NCBI GenBank assembly: GCA_958295665.1
Contig: OY282559.1
Location: forward strand, 270,394,347-270,458,346
Reading direction: 5' to 3'
Source of the DNA: Tipula vernalis
Taxonomy: Eukaryota; Arthropoda; Insecta; Diptera; Tipulidae
DNA: 64,000 bases
The notes beneath the pieces were generated by a model that had not been told where the DNA came from, ran no database searches, and saw nothing but the letters and a program-made list of their open reading frames with translations. Within the stretch, counting starts at the first letter, position 1; each line of letters opens with the position of its first letter. This document shows, piece by piece, positions 28,627 through 41,233 of this stretch. A program made the position numbers and the translations under genes.

Positions 28627-29220
28627 AAGGGTCTTTTAATAGGTACGCTCGAAATTGGTTAGTAATTGCAGCCATGCTGTTAAAGCCACATCTGTCAAAT
28701 TTATTGTAAATTGTTCAGTAGTGTATGGCAAATCACCATTGAAGTTTATAGCGTTGAACAACGTGTGCAAATCATTAAATTTTCTACAGATCGATGATAA
28801 GCAATTTCTTGTGGCCTAAACTTGTGGTTCCAACAGGACGGCGGTACGAGCCACACAGCGCATGCCACGATGGATATCCTGCACGGGCAATTTGAGGGCA
28901 TGGTTATCTCACGCGTCGGCGACGTGAACTGGCTACTAACATCGTGCGAGATAACCCCTTTAGATTGTTTCTTTCAGGGTTATCTTAAACCGCAGGTCTA
29001 TGCGAAAAAACCGCAAACAATTGATGCCCTCAAAGTCAATATAACGAACACTATCCAACAAATCGGGCAAGATTTATGCGACAATAGGCGCCATCAAGCA
29101 AAGCCGCAGCGGACATTTTAACGACGTTATATTCCATAGTTAATGCCATAAAATATTCTTTCAATTAACCACTTGTTCTATTTTCATTTAAAAATCAGGA
29201 GTTCTTATTGCAAGGCCCTT
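28627..29220 (+). mobile_element. Internally deleted mariner-type element
   Basis: The left end AAGGGTCTTTTAATAG and the inverted right end AAGGGCCTTGCAATAAG form TIRs, with TA on each side (28625-28626, 29221-29222). The 594-bp inside retains a start like VYGKSPLKFIALNNVCKSLN and then jumps to the C-terminal part LWFQQDGGTSHTAHATMD, with the second catalytic Asp (QQDG). It continues through VNWLLTSCEITPLDCFFQGY, where the third Asp (PLD) lies, to ITNTIQQIGQD at about 29075. The HTH and first catalytic region are deleted, so this copy is non-autonomous. Confidence 0.75.
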
Positions 29221-29222
29221 TA

Positions 29223-29860
29223 TTTAGGAAAAATAAGGAGGTACACCCTCCGCCTTACCCTTAATTTTGGTGGTTTATGTGTATTTGTAGGTGATCACAT
29301 TAAGGCTAGATTAGTTACCTTACCTTCTTCCATTTCAGCAATGTTTTGATTCAATGTCTGTAACCCTCCGAAAACTAGTAACATGTCGTATGCCCAATTT
29401 AAAAAATCCCTTGTAGACTTAGAAAGTTTGTTTAGCTATTTCTCTTGTGGGTTCGATGAAATGGATATATATATCATGTGACTTTAATTTCGATATTTGT
29501 TTGATAGATTTTAATGTACGATCAAGCATTAAGCAAGTCTCCCGTATTATAAATGCGAAAACCACTATACCCATGTTTACGTCCATACCACTATTATACC
29601 CATGTTTACAACACGACACCATAACTCTCCCTCACTGAGGAAAATATGTACCATCATACTCAGCTTTTCATGAAGCCAACCTTAGCAATATTCACCCCGC
29701 AAAGAAAGGCGCCACATCGATAACTACATAGGTCTAATAGTGTGATATCCGCCCCTGGCCAGGCAGCCATCGTACACCTTTTTACATATAACAATATCGA
29801 GGAGTGGGAAAGGAATGTTAGTGAGGACAGACTCGGCCCGATTACAGACACCTAATAAAG
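29223..29860. other. No gene recognised
   Basis: Mixed sequence with a 28-bp-period short duplication of tatacccatgtttac near 29565-29610. The frames on both strands look random. Confidence 0.35.
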
Positions 29861-29867
29861 CCGATAG

Positions 29868-31590
29868 TTATAGTGTTTTTATGACAGCACAATGACAACA
29901 CAATTTTTTTCCGCAACAAATGTCTAGAGTTACGCGCCATGTTGAATTTCTCTCTATATGTGCCACAAGTTTTTCTAAAAAAACCTGTATTGAGTTATTA
30001 TTATTATTTCCACAATTTTTCCATCGGCGGTTGTGAGGGGAGCGAGATTTCGTTCCATCATCATGTTCCCATGCGATCAGTATGGAATCCAGTTTTTTCT
30101 GTGAACTGTTACTCTCCACCTAAACCTAATAGTTTAAACTTTAAAGATTTTTCTAGTATAGACAATTACCGCCTTTACTTCATTTGTAAATCGGTTCATT
30201 TGGAGGATATTTTTTGCCTTAGTTTTGCAACCAGCCAAATAGAGTTTTTTCAACTCGTGTGTTAGTTTGGTCTTTGATAGGTGGGATCCGCTTAGAAAGG
30301 TTACTTTCAAAGCGCAATCTCCGCCTGGTTGTCTCATGATATTAGTGTTAGAGTTATTAAATATCGCTTATGAGAAAGGTATCCTAATAGTCAGTCTCGT
30401 AATAGAGTTGTAGGGTTAATTAGGGTTGCTAAACGCAATTTTTTCAAGGACAAGTTAGACTCCCCTTTTCCTCCCAATGTTTCCCGGCGTGATGTTCGTG
30501 TTTAAACCTAGGCAGATGCAAAAGTAGTTCTAGTGTGATTTTCAAACCCAATGACATTAACAGTTATTTTTGTTCTAGTTTGAACTAAGGCAGTAGTATA
30601 GTCGATTTGTTCTACTGCATTACTAAATGTATGTGATGATATTACGCGTAATGTGAATAATAAGGAATTGACTTCTGGAACTTTGTTAGATTTCGGATCC
30701 TATTAATCACAGAATTCTTTTATTATTATTATTATTATTGGAGGGCCATGCGGGCGATCAGCCAACAGCCACTTCGCACTGCGACCTAAAAGATCTATTG
30801 TGCTGGACCCTGCTTAATTATCCGTCCAGTCAATATTCAGGTTCTTAATGAACCTGACAATACTGCCTTCCATTACGTGATACATACTATCTGGGCTTAT
30901 TGTTCTCCCTCCTAGATGTTTACTACAGCATGTAGTTCTGCTAGAAAGAGGGTAGCATTGGAGCCCAAGGACCTCGAGAGGGTTGTTCCACTCCCGAATA
31001 TTCCTACTTCTGCCCCGTATTCCGTTTGATTTCACTCCTATGAGTTGCTGGGAATTGCAAATCGCCTGTAGGTCACCCAGCTTAACTACAAGAAGGCTAA
31101 ATAAAACTGGAGGGTGCCTGGTATCTAGAGTCCGCATATTTTGGACTGATTAACCTATCAGCCATTCATCCATCGACATATGTTGTTCCACCTTACATTA
31201 GGGTTTTTTGTCAAGGTTTTCTCCTTTAGCGCCGTACTTTAGCCAAATGGCCTTAGTTACCAGTGGTTGATACGAGGAGGCAGCACGTACACTTGCGAAT
31301 TGTGAACAGGTTACCCCTTACACAATTGTACCCATCACGCAGCTGCCTAATGACAAGACCAGAACAGCTGACGTGATGCGCACACTACCGGAATGTTACG
31401 GAGCTGGTAGAATTATCTACTCAACTTTGGTCCCCCCCCCAAATAGACGCCAAACCACTAAAATTATCAACCATCTTTATAATCATTATCAGGCCGGTTT
31501 TTTCGACAATTCTTTATCTGATTTCCTTCCTGTAATTTCCGGCGTTCCTCTGGGTTCAGTGCTGAGTGCTCTATTAGGACGTAGGGAGTG
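29868..31590 (+). pseudogene. Degraded non-LTR retrotransposon debris
   Basis: Scattered plus-strand pieces look like a non-LTR ORF2. Around 30420-30520 is a VAKRNFFKDKL/PPNVSRRDVR segment like the linker between endonuclease and RT, with an SSSV-type continuation in another frame. At 31480-31575 is FFDNSLSDFLPVISGVPLGSVLSALL, a decayed RT motif (GVPQGSVLSPLLF). Between them, 30810-31140 is GC-richer and unassigned. Many stops and shifts; inactive. Confidence 0.4.
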
Positions 31591-31865
31591 GGGGTGGGAA
31601 AATAGGGTCAGGCTTGGCCAATGCTTTACTAAACCGCATAGATTAGAACCTGGGGCCATACATACACAATAAGAGATTTGGCCGAAAATGGGGAATTATG
31701 ACAACAAACTAGAAGAACTAGGGCAATCGCAAACCGACCTGTCGATAGGGGACTACTGACGCCAATACACTCCGGAGGCGTGACCAGTACACGAGAGATA
31801 AGGCTCTCATTTAAATGAGTACCCGGTGCATCGTCAGTCGTCACGAGGGACCAGGTTCCGCGGAC

Positions 31866-33700
31866 TCACCTGAGAGGATACTGATACCTCGAGCGTAGCT
31901 CCCTGAACGCAGCGTTACCTAAACACTTTTGACTTACGTACCACCCTGATATATATGTATGGCGCGACAAACGTCGTGTTATTTTATTAGATGATTTTAC
32001 GGTTTTGTAAATATCACAGTGCGCAATATAATTATTGATATCTCGATCCATTTTTGGCCAATAATAGTATCCCCTTATTCGCTCTATTGCTTTTCGGATG
32101 CCTCCATGAGAAGCATTAGGTAAGTCATGTTCTTGTTTTAAAATGACATGCGTCAATCGTTTGGGAATAAGTAATTTCCACTCCATCGGGGAAAACTACC
32201 CATCAAGCCTTTTTGTGAGCCACTTATATGAGGAATGGTTTGTACTGACTACGAATGGAAAGCCTTCAATATATATTTACTTTATCACAGCTAAACTAAT
32301 TAATCACAGCTTTTGGAAGAGCACTACCCCGTAAGTGTTCTGTAATGGCATCAGCAAGAATCAAAAATATTTTGGAATAGTTCGGATTAACTAAAAAAAA
32401 GTTTCTTTATAACTACGAATGCATTCTGTGCTTTTTCCGTTGAAAACATCTTACTTATTTGATAGATGTTGGTGCAGGATAATTCTCTATTGCCTATATT
32501 TTAGAAGGATCGGTTTGCAAACCTTCATTTCCTATCAAATACCTAAAGTATTTTATTTCTTTCATAAGAAAGCAGCTTTTGTGTAGAGTTACGGTTAACC
32601 CAACTTTGTTCAATTTGTCAGCTACAGTACGAAGTATGCGATATGCTCAGAAAAAGAGAGCGAAACAATTAACAAATCGTCAAGATACACAAAACCGCTT
32701 TCCCTTATAGCTTATAAGGAATTACTGTATCTATTATATGAGACATAGAAGCTGCTGCATTGTTATAAATTCAGTGTCATTTAATCTTCCAAGTATACCC
32801 TCTATATGTAGTGTTGGGTAGGCGTCTTCCTTTGTTACCTTGTTTAATTTGCGCGAATCTAAGCATAACCGATACTTTCCACTAGACTTCTTTACAAGAA
32901 TCACAGGAGAACTGGTACTTTCTTCTCTTACGTCTTTTTCTAACATATCGGTAATAACTTTATCTGTCTCACGTTATTTTTTTATTTCCGGATAAGGGTA
33001 AAGATTGGGTTGTCTGGGAAAATTCGAACTCTGATCCGAACATGTTATTGCACAGTTTTGTACGTTCGAAATCCGGTTTCACTGTTTATCTTTTTCTTTA
33101 CAGTTTAAACAATAAGACTTAATGACGTTATCTTTTCCACGTCAAAACAAAAAGTTCTATTATCCAACCCTGTATAGTCTTTGAAAAGGTGGACCATTTT
33201 CTTGCAGTTCCAGCACATCTGGTTTTGCAGAGACATTTCATCATTTGTTCTTAACTCTCTTTGATGGGTTGAAACTGCTACTAGCATAAAATAATTGGTC
33301 AGTGGCATTCTGTGAGTTTGAATATTGATGTTCATATTCGTTTTGCGAAACACTGTAGATTGAATCAGTAAGTAAGTTCTTGGTTGGTCTGGTAAACTTC
33401 ATTCAATTGTGGTCTTCGGAGATATTTTATGTTTTCATGTTTCCTAGAGTCGGATCCTAATTTTATGCAGTTACATTAAAACTTGAAGTCACTCAATATT
33501 GTGAAATATGTGCGATATGGTATATGTCCATGTTTGGTTGATAAATGTTTATCTAAATTGTTATAGTTTAAGTTTTTAAACAAAGGCAGGAAATTGTCAC
33601 CTGAAACCGTCGTTGGAACAATCTCGGCCTTTGACATAATTGAGGTAATAGTACCCCCTTGATTATGGTATTCAGTCATATCTGTGGAATCTGATATTTC
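31866..33700 (-). pseudogene. Ty3/gypsy remnant (gag knuckle, RT, integrase zinc finger)
   Basis: Pieces in gypsy order on the minus strand. 33353-33105 has the knuckle CWNCKKMVHLFKDYTG. 32946-32734 has RT start motifs SSPVILVKKSSGKYRLCLDSRKLNKVTKEDAYP. About 32620-32480 reads like the RT thumb (KYFRYLIGNEGLQTDPSKI). 32186-31866 has the integrase zinc-binding motif (H-x4-HGG...IRGYYYWPKMDRDINNYIAHC). The RT motifs resemble those of the 39.7-kb element, so it may be the same Osvaldo-like clade. Large parts are lost. Confidence 0.65.
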
Positions 33701-34600
33701 TAAACAATTACTGGAAGAGGATTTTCCTAGACGTATTTATACTTTTATGTAACCCAAAATAACTTGGTTATTCCTCCTTAGCCTTCCTGTAGCTCGTTTA
33801 ACATCTTCTACAATACACAAATAATTTCTTGCTAGTGTTGCTCTTTACCAATGAGTAATTTTGATAAGTGACCCCCTCCGAGTCAGCTTTGGGCCCTGCC
33901 AAGAGATGTTGGCAGTAGCCGCTTTAAGGCCAGTCCACGAACTCGACTGTGGCCGGAGAAAGTTCATGTGAGTCTCGACTTTCTCGTGAGAGGGTGGAAC
34001 AGTCGAAGTGAGTTTCGAATGTGTCCCAGTGACATGGAAAGTTATACGGCGGCAGTCAAAGTGAGTCTCGACTGTGGCAGTATAAAAAACGGTGGGGAGT
34101 GCGGTTGGAAATGGCTGGGTTAACGTTTTGCGATACGCCATTTTGCTTGAGCCATTTGAATGATACAAAATAAAATGAAATTTTATTGATCCTATAAAAA
34201 AAGAAATAAAAATGAACCCGAAAAAAAATGATGTGATGTGATGTGTTATTGCTGGATGACGGTAATAGCTGTAATGGTGTTGGTGCTGTCATCATAGTGG
34301 TCATGATAGTTATGATGATGATGCTGCCAGCTGGTGAGATGACCGAAATGGTGATGTTACCGCTGTCCATGCTAACTGCGATAGCGGTAAGGGTGGTGAT
34401 GATGGTGCCGGCTGTTGTGATAATGGCGCTGACAGGTGCTGACTCCATGTTTATGTAGGTGCTGTAGTTATCTGTATGTATAAATGTGTGATATCGTGTA
34501 TATGATTTGCGATGTGGCTTAACTACGTGTCGTGTGATAGTACGACCACATTTTGAGTGATGATCTGTGTGTGATGCATGTGGTGTGTTTGGTACCATTA
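33700..34600. other. Simple-sequence and short-repeat region
   Basis: 33960-34080 contains three versions of a gtgagtctcgact motif, roughly 45-50 bp apart. 34200-34440 is an imperfect gatgatggt-type simple repeat. The long frames on both strands here follow from the low complexity and are not called as genes. Confidence 0.5.
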
Positions 34601-34756
34601 GTTATGTCAGGTACGCGTTGGTAAGGCTCCGTTTCATCAGAAATGAGAAGCAAAAAAAAAAAAAATAGTAAAAAAATTGAAACATTAATTTCAGCACATG
34701 GTGGAATTAGGGATTTGCAGGCCATCTGCATCTCCTTTCTCATGTCTATTGCACAT

Positions 34757-36503
34757 GCAAGAAAAACGATTTCGATTGGCGACCATGTGGGGATTATAGA
34801 CGGTTGAACACCGTGACGTGCATGGAGGCAAAATTTTTTCGAAAATCGATCTCGTCAGAGCTTATCATTTGATTCCCGTGCCCCTGAGGATGTTTTCAAA
34901 ACGGCAATAACAACTCGTTTTGGCCTGTTCGAATTCAGTCGAATGCAATTCGGATTACGTAATGCTGCTCAAACGTTTCAGCGTTTTATGAACGAAGTGC
35001 TTCGTAACTTACACTTGTTTTCGCCTATATCGACGATATTCTTGTGGCATCACAATCTGAGGAATAGCACAAACTCCACCTGGAACCACGCTTCCATAGG
35101 TTAAGTGAGTTTTATATTCATATCAACAGTTCCAAGTGCGTTTTTGGTGTATCAACTCTTGATTTCCTTAGGCACAAAATAACCCCTAATGGTATTCTGC
35201 CGTCTGAAGAACAGTATGATAAATTACTATCACCGATTTATACTAAAACTTGCTGAAATACTCGCACCAGTTCACAGTACTTCTACGTAAGCCAAATCTT
35301 TTAAGAATTTTTCTTGAACTGACGAATGTCTACAGGCATTTACGTCACTTAAGGCTGAACTTGCGAAAACAACACTGCTTGCACATCCACTGAGCGTTTC
35401 AAGTCTTAGTTTAACTACTGACGCATCGAACACGGCCGTTGGAGCAGTACTGCAACAGTATAACAATGAGTGTTGGGAGCTATTGGGATTTGTCTCAAGG
35501 AAACTTTCGGATGCTGAGAAGAAATATGGCAGTGAAACACTTCAGATATTTTGTCGAAAATCTGACAAGAGCAATTCAGTCTAAAACTTAAAGTAATCCG
35601 AGGCAAGCTCGCCACTTTGATTATATTAGTCAATTTACCACGGACGTTCAGCATGTTTACGGACATGACAACGTTGTTGCAGACACACTCTCTCGCACAA
35701 TGGACAATGAAACGGCCGCAGTCGAAACACAATTCGACTTAAACAAAATCGCAATTGCACAAAAAGCTGACCTAGAACTTCAGAATTTATTTTCTGGTTC
35801 CGAATGTCACACTGGTTCATCAGCGCAACTGGCGCTTTTTAAATTGCCTGGCCTCGAAATTATCTGCGAGATGTCAACTGGGCATAACCACCTATTTATC
35901 TTCGATACTTAATACATAACATTTCGCATCCTGGCGTCCGTGCTACTCGTAAATTGATTACTTCTCGATATTTTTGGCCTAATATGAACAAAAACGTAAG
36001 CCAATGGGCTCAGTCCTGTTTATCCTGCCAATGTGCCAAAGTTCAATGGCATACTAAATCATCCCATGGACAATTCCAAACACCATCAGGTCGATTTGAA
36101 CATATCCATATAGATATAGTAGGACCACTTCCTCCATCTAATGGATATACATATTTACCTGCTCACCTGTGTCGACCGATTCACTCGATGGCCCGAAGCC
36201 TACTGCATGACCAATATATCAGCTGCAACCATTGTCTTGACTTTTGTCAACAATTACGTTTCACGATTCGGCGTGCCCTTTAATATCACTACTAATCAAG
36301 GAACGCAGTTTGAGTCAAAACTTTTCAGCGAGTTAACAAAACTCCTTGGCTCATATCGGATTCATACAACGGCTTATCATCCTCAAGAAAATGGCATGGT
36401 CGAACGCTTCCACCGGCAACTCAAAGCTGCGTTATTAGCCAGAGGAAACACGATCAATTGGAGTACAAAAGTAAAAGAAGATCGCAATTGCACAAAAAGC
36501 TGA
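34757..36503 (+). pseudogene. Ty3/gypsy pol remnant, second type (CsRn1/Kabuki-like?)
   Basis: Plus-strand pieces in order: RT start DFDWRPCGDYRRLN (34770), GLFEFSRMQFGLRNAAQTFQ (34920-34985), a decayed YIDDILVAS box (about 35025, shifted), RNase H (LSLTTDASNTAVGAVLQQY, 35405), RNase H end (HVYGHDNVVADTLSRT, 35655), integrase zinc finger (HPGVRATRKLITSRYFWPNM), and integrase core (DIVGPLPPSNGYTYLLTCVDRF, then TTNQGTQFESKLF and AYHPQENGMVERFHR). The second Asp of the integrase core appears as Asn (TTNQG). It breaks off at 36478-36503, where a 23-bp block from 35748-35770 is repeated. The gag part and LTRs are absent. Confidence 0.75.
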
Positions 36504-36579
36504 ATTAAATAATTTTTAATTTGTAAATATTAAACGTAATTGTTAAAAGCTTGTAAAATCTTGATTGAATTTTTCATTG

Positions 36580-37101
36580 GTTTTCTGGATTAAAATGGCT
36601 TTATCCAAACATCGCTTAATTTGTTCCATTTTTTCAAATAAATAGTAATCCGAAGGAGCAACGTCTGGCGAATATGGCGAATGGAATAGAACTTCACAGT
36701 CTTGCCCTTCTGGTAGATTTTAACTACTCTTGCAGTATGTGGTTTTGCGTTGTCATGCTGAAAAATCAGTTTGTTGTGTCTATTCTCCCATTCTGTTCGA
36801 TTATCTTGAACAGCTCGCTTCAAACGTATTAATTGCCGTCGGTAGACTTCTGCAAATTCTTGTTGCGTTTGTATGTTGTCTTCATCTAATAATGCTTGTA
36901 ATTTTTAATTTTGAAATTTTTTCGGTCTACCTTCACGTTGTGCGTTTTCAACATCGAATAAACCTTTTTCAAATTGTTTAAATCACCATCTAGTAAGCTT
37001 CTACAAATAAACCATGACTGAAGGCTTTTCTTTATAGTAACAAAAATATAACAAAACTTCCCGCCAATGACGAAACACAGTGTTGTTGATATTTTAATCA
37101 A
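36580..37101 (-). pseudogene. Mariner transposase fragment
   Basis: The minus strand carries a C-terminal half (36823-36590) with LIFQHDNAKPHTARVVK, where the HDNA Asp is the second catalytic residue, then a frameshifted segment ending in KKWNKLSDV. Upstream (37101-36886) is an N-terminal-like segment with the SLLDGDLNNLKK helix region. The central part is frameshifted. This subfamily (HDNARPH type) differs from the 28.6-kb element. Confidence 0.65.
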
Positions 37102-38035
37102 ATGTCATATACTACGTTTTGAAGGTTATGGAGAGGCATTTTAAAAATATGTATTACCAGTTGCAAACAATACATATGAAAACAATTACGCCTTCTATTA
37201 GAAAAACGGAACATAATTGTAAATATAGCCAATAATAAAAAGATAGCTTCTTAAGACCGAATTTGATATTGTGTGAATATTTAAATTTTAAAATGCATCC
37301 GCTCAGCACGAAATCCGAGACGAGACTGATTTTAATTTTTTATTTGTTATGTTTTGTGATTTCGTTATTATTTTTCGTCGCGCAGTTGGTATTTCTGCAC
37401 CAGTGAATAGGTGTATTAATTTTGTGCGAATCGGTGTATTATTTTGTGTGGAGCCGCCACGGGACTCCCCCGTAAGTGATTTCCCCTTCTTGTGCATGTG
37501 CGGGTGGTGAATGAGCGTGGATTTGGTCGAATGGCTGAAATGTTTGGAGAGCAGAGAAGATTGTTGGTGGGCACCAGCGTGGGACACACCAGGTAGCTGG
37601 GAGCAAGGACATCGACCATAAACCTGGGGGTCAATTATGAAATTCTCGACATCGTAAACTTTCTGCGTTGTCGACAAATTCTACCAATTTTGCTGCTTCA
37701 AGGGTAAATCCGTTCTTATATCCGCACTAACACAATACGGTCGGTTATTGTTTTGAAGCGGACCAACGCAACGGTATAAACCATATAATTTCTATTAACT
37801 AAGAAAAACAACAAGCTCGGTCAAACGAATCATCTTGCAAAAAAAAAAAAATAACAAAACTTACCAAATTATACAGTTTGAGCCACAATATTCAATAAAT
37901 GCAAACCTTGAGCTTAACAAATATTCCCAATACCGGAAACTGGTTTAATTAAATAAAATTCTTTTAATTTTACACAAAAATTTATAAATGTTAATAGACC
38001 CGACCGATTTTTCAACTCCCGCTCATTTTTTTTTT
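37102..38035. other. No gene confidently recognised
   Basis: Minus-strand frames around 37677-37303 are Pro/Ser/His-rich and end in a LIHLFTGAEI segment that faintly recalls a retroviral-type protease start (LVDTGAE). This is too weak to call. The rest is AT-rich. Confidence 0.3.
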
Positions 38036-38039
38036 TACA

Positions 38040-39605
38040 TCGCTTTTTTAAGGCTACATGTCAATATTTATTATTAGTCTGTTAAACTGGAAAGTATTGC
38101 AAGACCATTCCTTTTCTGATCACAGTTACCTTCAATTTGAAATGGACTTGGCTTCTTCAAAAAGTCTAATTTACAGGAACAGGAGGAAAACCAACTGGGA
38201 TAGCTTTAAAACTATTCTGGGAAATTCACTACCAGTGCCGGTGCCAAAACCTCCAAAAACTACGGAGGAACTTGATTGCTTAATGGACAAGCTGTCCAGC
38301 GCTTTTAATAAAGCGATACTGGGCTCTAGTCCTCTTAGCAGGCCTATGGCATCATCTCGGCCTCCGTGGTGATTTAAGGAGATTCTACAAACACGTCAAA
38401 AATGCAAAATAATCTTTAAAACAGCATGGAAAACCAGAGCCGCAGTAGACTTGGACTCTTATAAGGAAGTACTCAAAATTTACAAATATCAATTAAGAAA
38501 TGCCAAGAACAGATCTGGAAAAATTCTAGGGGTCTTTGTAGATTTCTAGGCTGCGCAAAAAGGATGGAGCATGGAATACCAATAGTGCGGAATCGTTAGA
38601 ACTTCTGCTGGAGACTAACTTTCGTGGTTGTTCCGAATCTGCACCTACTACATCAGCAGGTAATAAGGCAGGTAGCCTCTTAGGGCCAATTATTAGAAGA
38701 AAAAGAACCTGCAGACGATAAACAGTTTTAAACCATTTAAGTCACCTGGACCTGATGATATTATCCCTGCGGATATTTAATAAACTACGGTCTAGCCATC
38801 TCCTGGTTAGAGGTGATTTTCAAAGGCAGCCTAGAACTATGTCACATTCCTAGTAAATAGTCGGAAGTAAAGGATGTATTTTTATCTAAGACGAAAAACC
38901 GCCCACACTGCAATCCCAAACACCTTAGACCGATTAGTTTGTCTTAGAGGCACAGTTGTACCGGAAAAGCTATTTAGATTTCAACGTGCTTATTGAAAGA
39001 GGATATCTGTAGAGACTGCTCCTTATTATCTTATATATTTTATTGAAAAATCTTTCAAGCGTAGAGACTACGTAATGCTGAGTTTTTTGGACATTGAGAG
39101 GGACTTTAACAACCAGCTTCCAGGAGCCATCATTCGGGTACTTTTAAATCTAAGAGTGGCTGAATCACTCAAGGACTGGATAGATGAAATGCTAAGAGGC
39201 AGGACCATAAATGCCAGTTTAGGGGAATCCTCCGCCAGAAAATTTTCAAGTAGAGGTATAGGGTGGCATACTGTCACCTGCTTTGGAACTTGGTTCCCTA
39301 TGCCGATAATGTTGTTATTGGTATCCGAAGCAAATATTCCGGCACCCTTAGTGAGCTTATGCAAAATGCCATGAGCATTCTTTCAATATGGGCCAATGGT
39401 TGTGGATTTAATGTGAATCCGCACAAAAACGAGTTTGTTCTCTAGGAAATATAAACTTCCTCATATCGATCCTCCCACTTTAAAGATATTCCGCTTGACT
39501 TTTACGGATTAAGCAAAGTTTCTGTGTCTCGTTGTTGATAGTAAATTAAATTGGAAACCTAATATTCGGGAAAGGGTAAAGAAAGCTGCAGTAGCGCTAT
39601 ATACT
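38040..39605 (+). pseudogene. Degraded R1-like non-LTR retrotransposon
   Basis: Plus-strand ORF2 pieces: the endonuclease end DHSYLQFEMDL (38105), NRRKTNWDSFK, a linker rich in basic residues (38370-38520), an SPGPDDIIPADI-like RT motif (38745), MLSFLDIERDFNN (39075), a decayed RGIGWHTVTCFGTW where GTPQGGVLSPLLW is expected (39255), then YADNVVIG and GFNVNPHKNEFVL (39300-39445). The catalytic box reads YADN rather than YADD. Stops and frameshifts are frequent. It ends at the hairpin at 39606. Confidence 0.6.
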
Positions 39606-39641
39606 AGGTTCTAATTATACAAGAATGTATAATTAGAACCT
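39606..39641. repeat. Perfect 15-bp stem-loop at the gypsy element's upstream side
   Basis: Arms aggttctaattatac (39606-39620) and gtataattagaacct (39627-39641) enclose a 6-nt loop. It sits at the junction between the R1-like debris and the sequence leading to the gypsy primer site. Confidence 0.85.
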
Positions 39642-39697
39642 ATATTAATTTTATTTAAATTTATTTTTTTTTTGTTTACGATACACGCTACATAATT

Positions 39698-39714
39698 TGG
39701 CGCCCAACGTGGGC
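39698..39714 (+). promoter_or_regulatory. Primer-binding site, tRNA-Lys type
   Basis: TGGCGCCCAACGTGGGC is complementary to the 3' end (…GTTGGGCGCCA) of insect tRNA-Lys(CTT), as used by Osvaldo-type gypsy elements. It marks the end of the 5' LTR. Confidence 0.8.
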
Positions 39715-39932
39715 ACGAAAAGTTAAACATTTTTTTAAATTTATTTTTACATACAAATTTTTTTTCTCTCCAACATTAATTTTAAGAAATTTTTTGGTTT
39801 GAACATCAGGGTTGTGGGTCAAGTTACACATCTTTATTACGCAATTAATAATTTTATTTAGTTTAAAGGATTTCCGATTACAGTGAGCGAATTAAGCAAG
39901 GTAAGAAATTTAATACAAAATTTCTACATTTA

Positions 39933-41162
39933 TTGTTACGTCTGGAAAGATTGAATTGCGGACTAAACGATTCTCCTATAAAAAATGAAGTAGTGTCGAT
40001 GATCCAGTCTATTCGTCCAATAATTGATACGGCTATTTCTGCTCCAACGGAGGAACATTCTGATCAAGAAAGATTATCGGTAGTTAACGATGACAGGGAA
40101 TTAAGCACCAAACTCGAAGAGGCGATTGATATAATCCGCGGCTTAAGCGTAAAATTAGATAAAAATTCTGTTTCTAAGAGAATTAATCTAAATGCCGATA
40201 TTTCTTCAGTATCCCGTTCAATATCTTCAACCGATACAGATTCCGGAGAAGAAAACATGAATCTGAACGAGAATCGAATTATTTCACCTCAAGGGCGTTC
40301 AACTGCCTTGGGAAGAAATAAGTTCAATTATAATAAATTGTCGAATCCAATTCATAAATGGAATGTTATTTTTAGAGGAGACAAAGGCTCGTCACTTCAT
40401 GTTTTTTTATCGCAAATAACAATGTTATCAAACACTGAACGTGTTTCGGACGATCATTTGCTGAGATCCGCATTTTATCTTTTTGATGGTCCAGCTAGGT
40501 TATGGTTTCGAGCCAATTATAACAAATTTCGTACATGGCAGTCTTTAGTGAGCGATTTAAAGAGAGAATTCCTTCCTGAGGATCACGATGTTTGTTTATT
40601 GCGTGAAATAGATCAGCGTATTCAGGAAAAGGGGAAAAGTTTTTTCCTTTACTTGGCTCAGATGGAATTACTGTATCAAAATTTGATGGAGCCAATTCCT
40701 TAAAGAACCAGATTAAAAACCATTATTTGGAACTTGCATCCAAAATGGGCAAACTTAATTTCCCGAACCAAAGACGGTTTACAAAGGTAAACCGTCTTGT
40801 GTTGAAATTCGACAAACCACGAAAAATATATAGTTTGTCCAATAATAAATGCTAATGATTCGAATGGTATAGAAGCAAAAATAAACTCTGGTGATTCAGA
40901 CGGTTCCATAGTGTCCGAGCGTCAAGAACGAGAACCAGATCTATCTGTAATTTCAACTCCGAAAATAGCACAAACGGCAAAATGTTGGAATTGTCGGAAA
41001 GAAAGACATACCTACTATCAGTGCAAGATTTCAAAAACTAAGATATTTGGCTATTTTTGCGGTAAAGATGGGTTTATAACTAGGGTGTGTCCTAATTGTG
41101 TTCATTCTATACGGAAAAAAACAAGTAAACGAAGTTGGAATGAGGAGTCGACCAACTCATAA
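39933..41162 (+). pseudogene. Gypsy gag with capsid and zinc knuckle
   Basis: The first frame (39933-40703) has an N-terminal region with a helical heptad-like stretch (LEEAIDIIRGLSVKL), then the retrotransposon-gag capsid block (NVIFRGDKGSSLHVFLSQI, RSAFYLFDGPARLWFR, LVSDLKREFLP). It stops at 40701-40703. After a frame break a further frame (40911-41162) carries CWNCRKERHTYYQC (CCHC) and a degenerate second Cys-rich motif, FGYFCGKDGF. Gag packages the element RNA. Confidence 0.75.
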
Positions 41163-41233
41163 ATTACCTAAGACTCCACCAAAATTGCTGACCAAAAATT
41201 ATTCCTGTTAACTATTTCTATTTTAATAATACT

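Noticed and set aside
30814..31137. 107-codon minus-strand frame in GC-richer sequence
   Set aside because: No recognisable motifs, and it lies inside non-LTR debris on the other strand. Probably chance.
34056..34598. 180-codon Thr/Ile-rich minus-strand frame
   Set aside because: It runs through imperfect gat/ggt simple repeats and has an overlapping low-complexity frame on the other strand; no domain is recognisable.
37303..37677. Possible gypsy gag/protease piece (LIHLFTGAEI)
   Set aside because: The similarity rests on about ten residues and the rest does not fit; left as unassigned.
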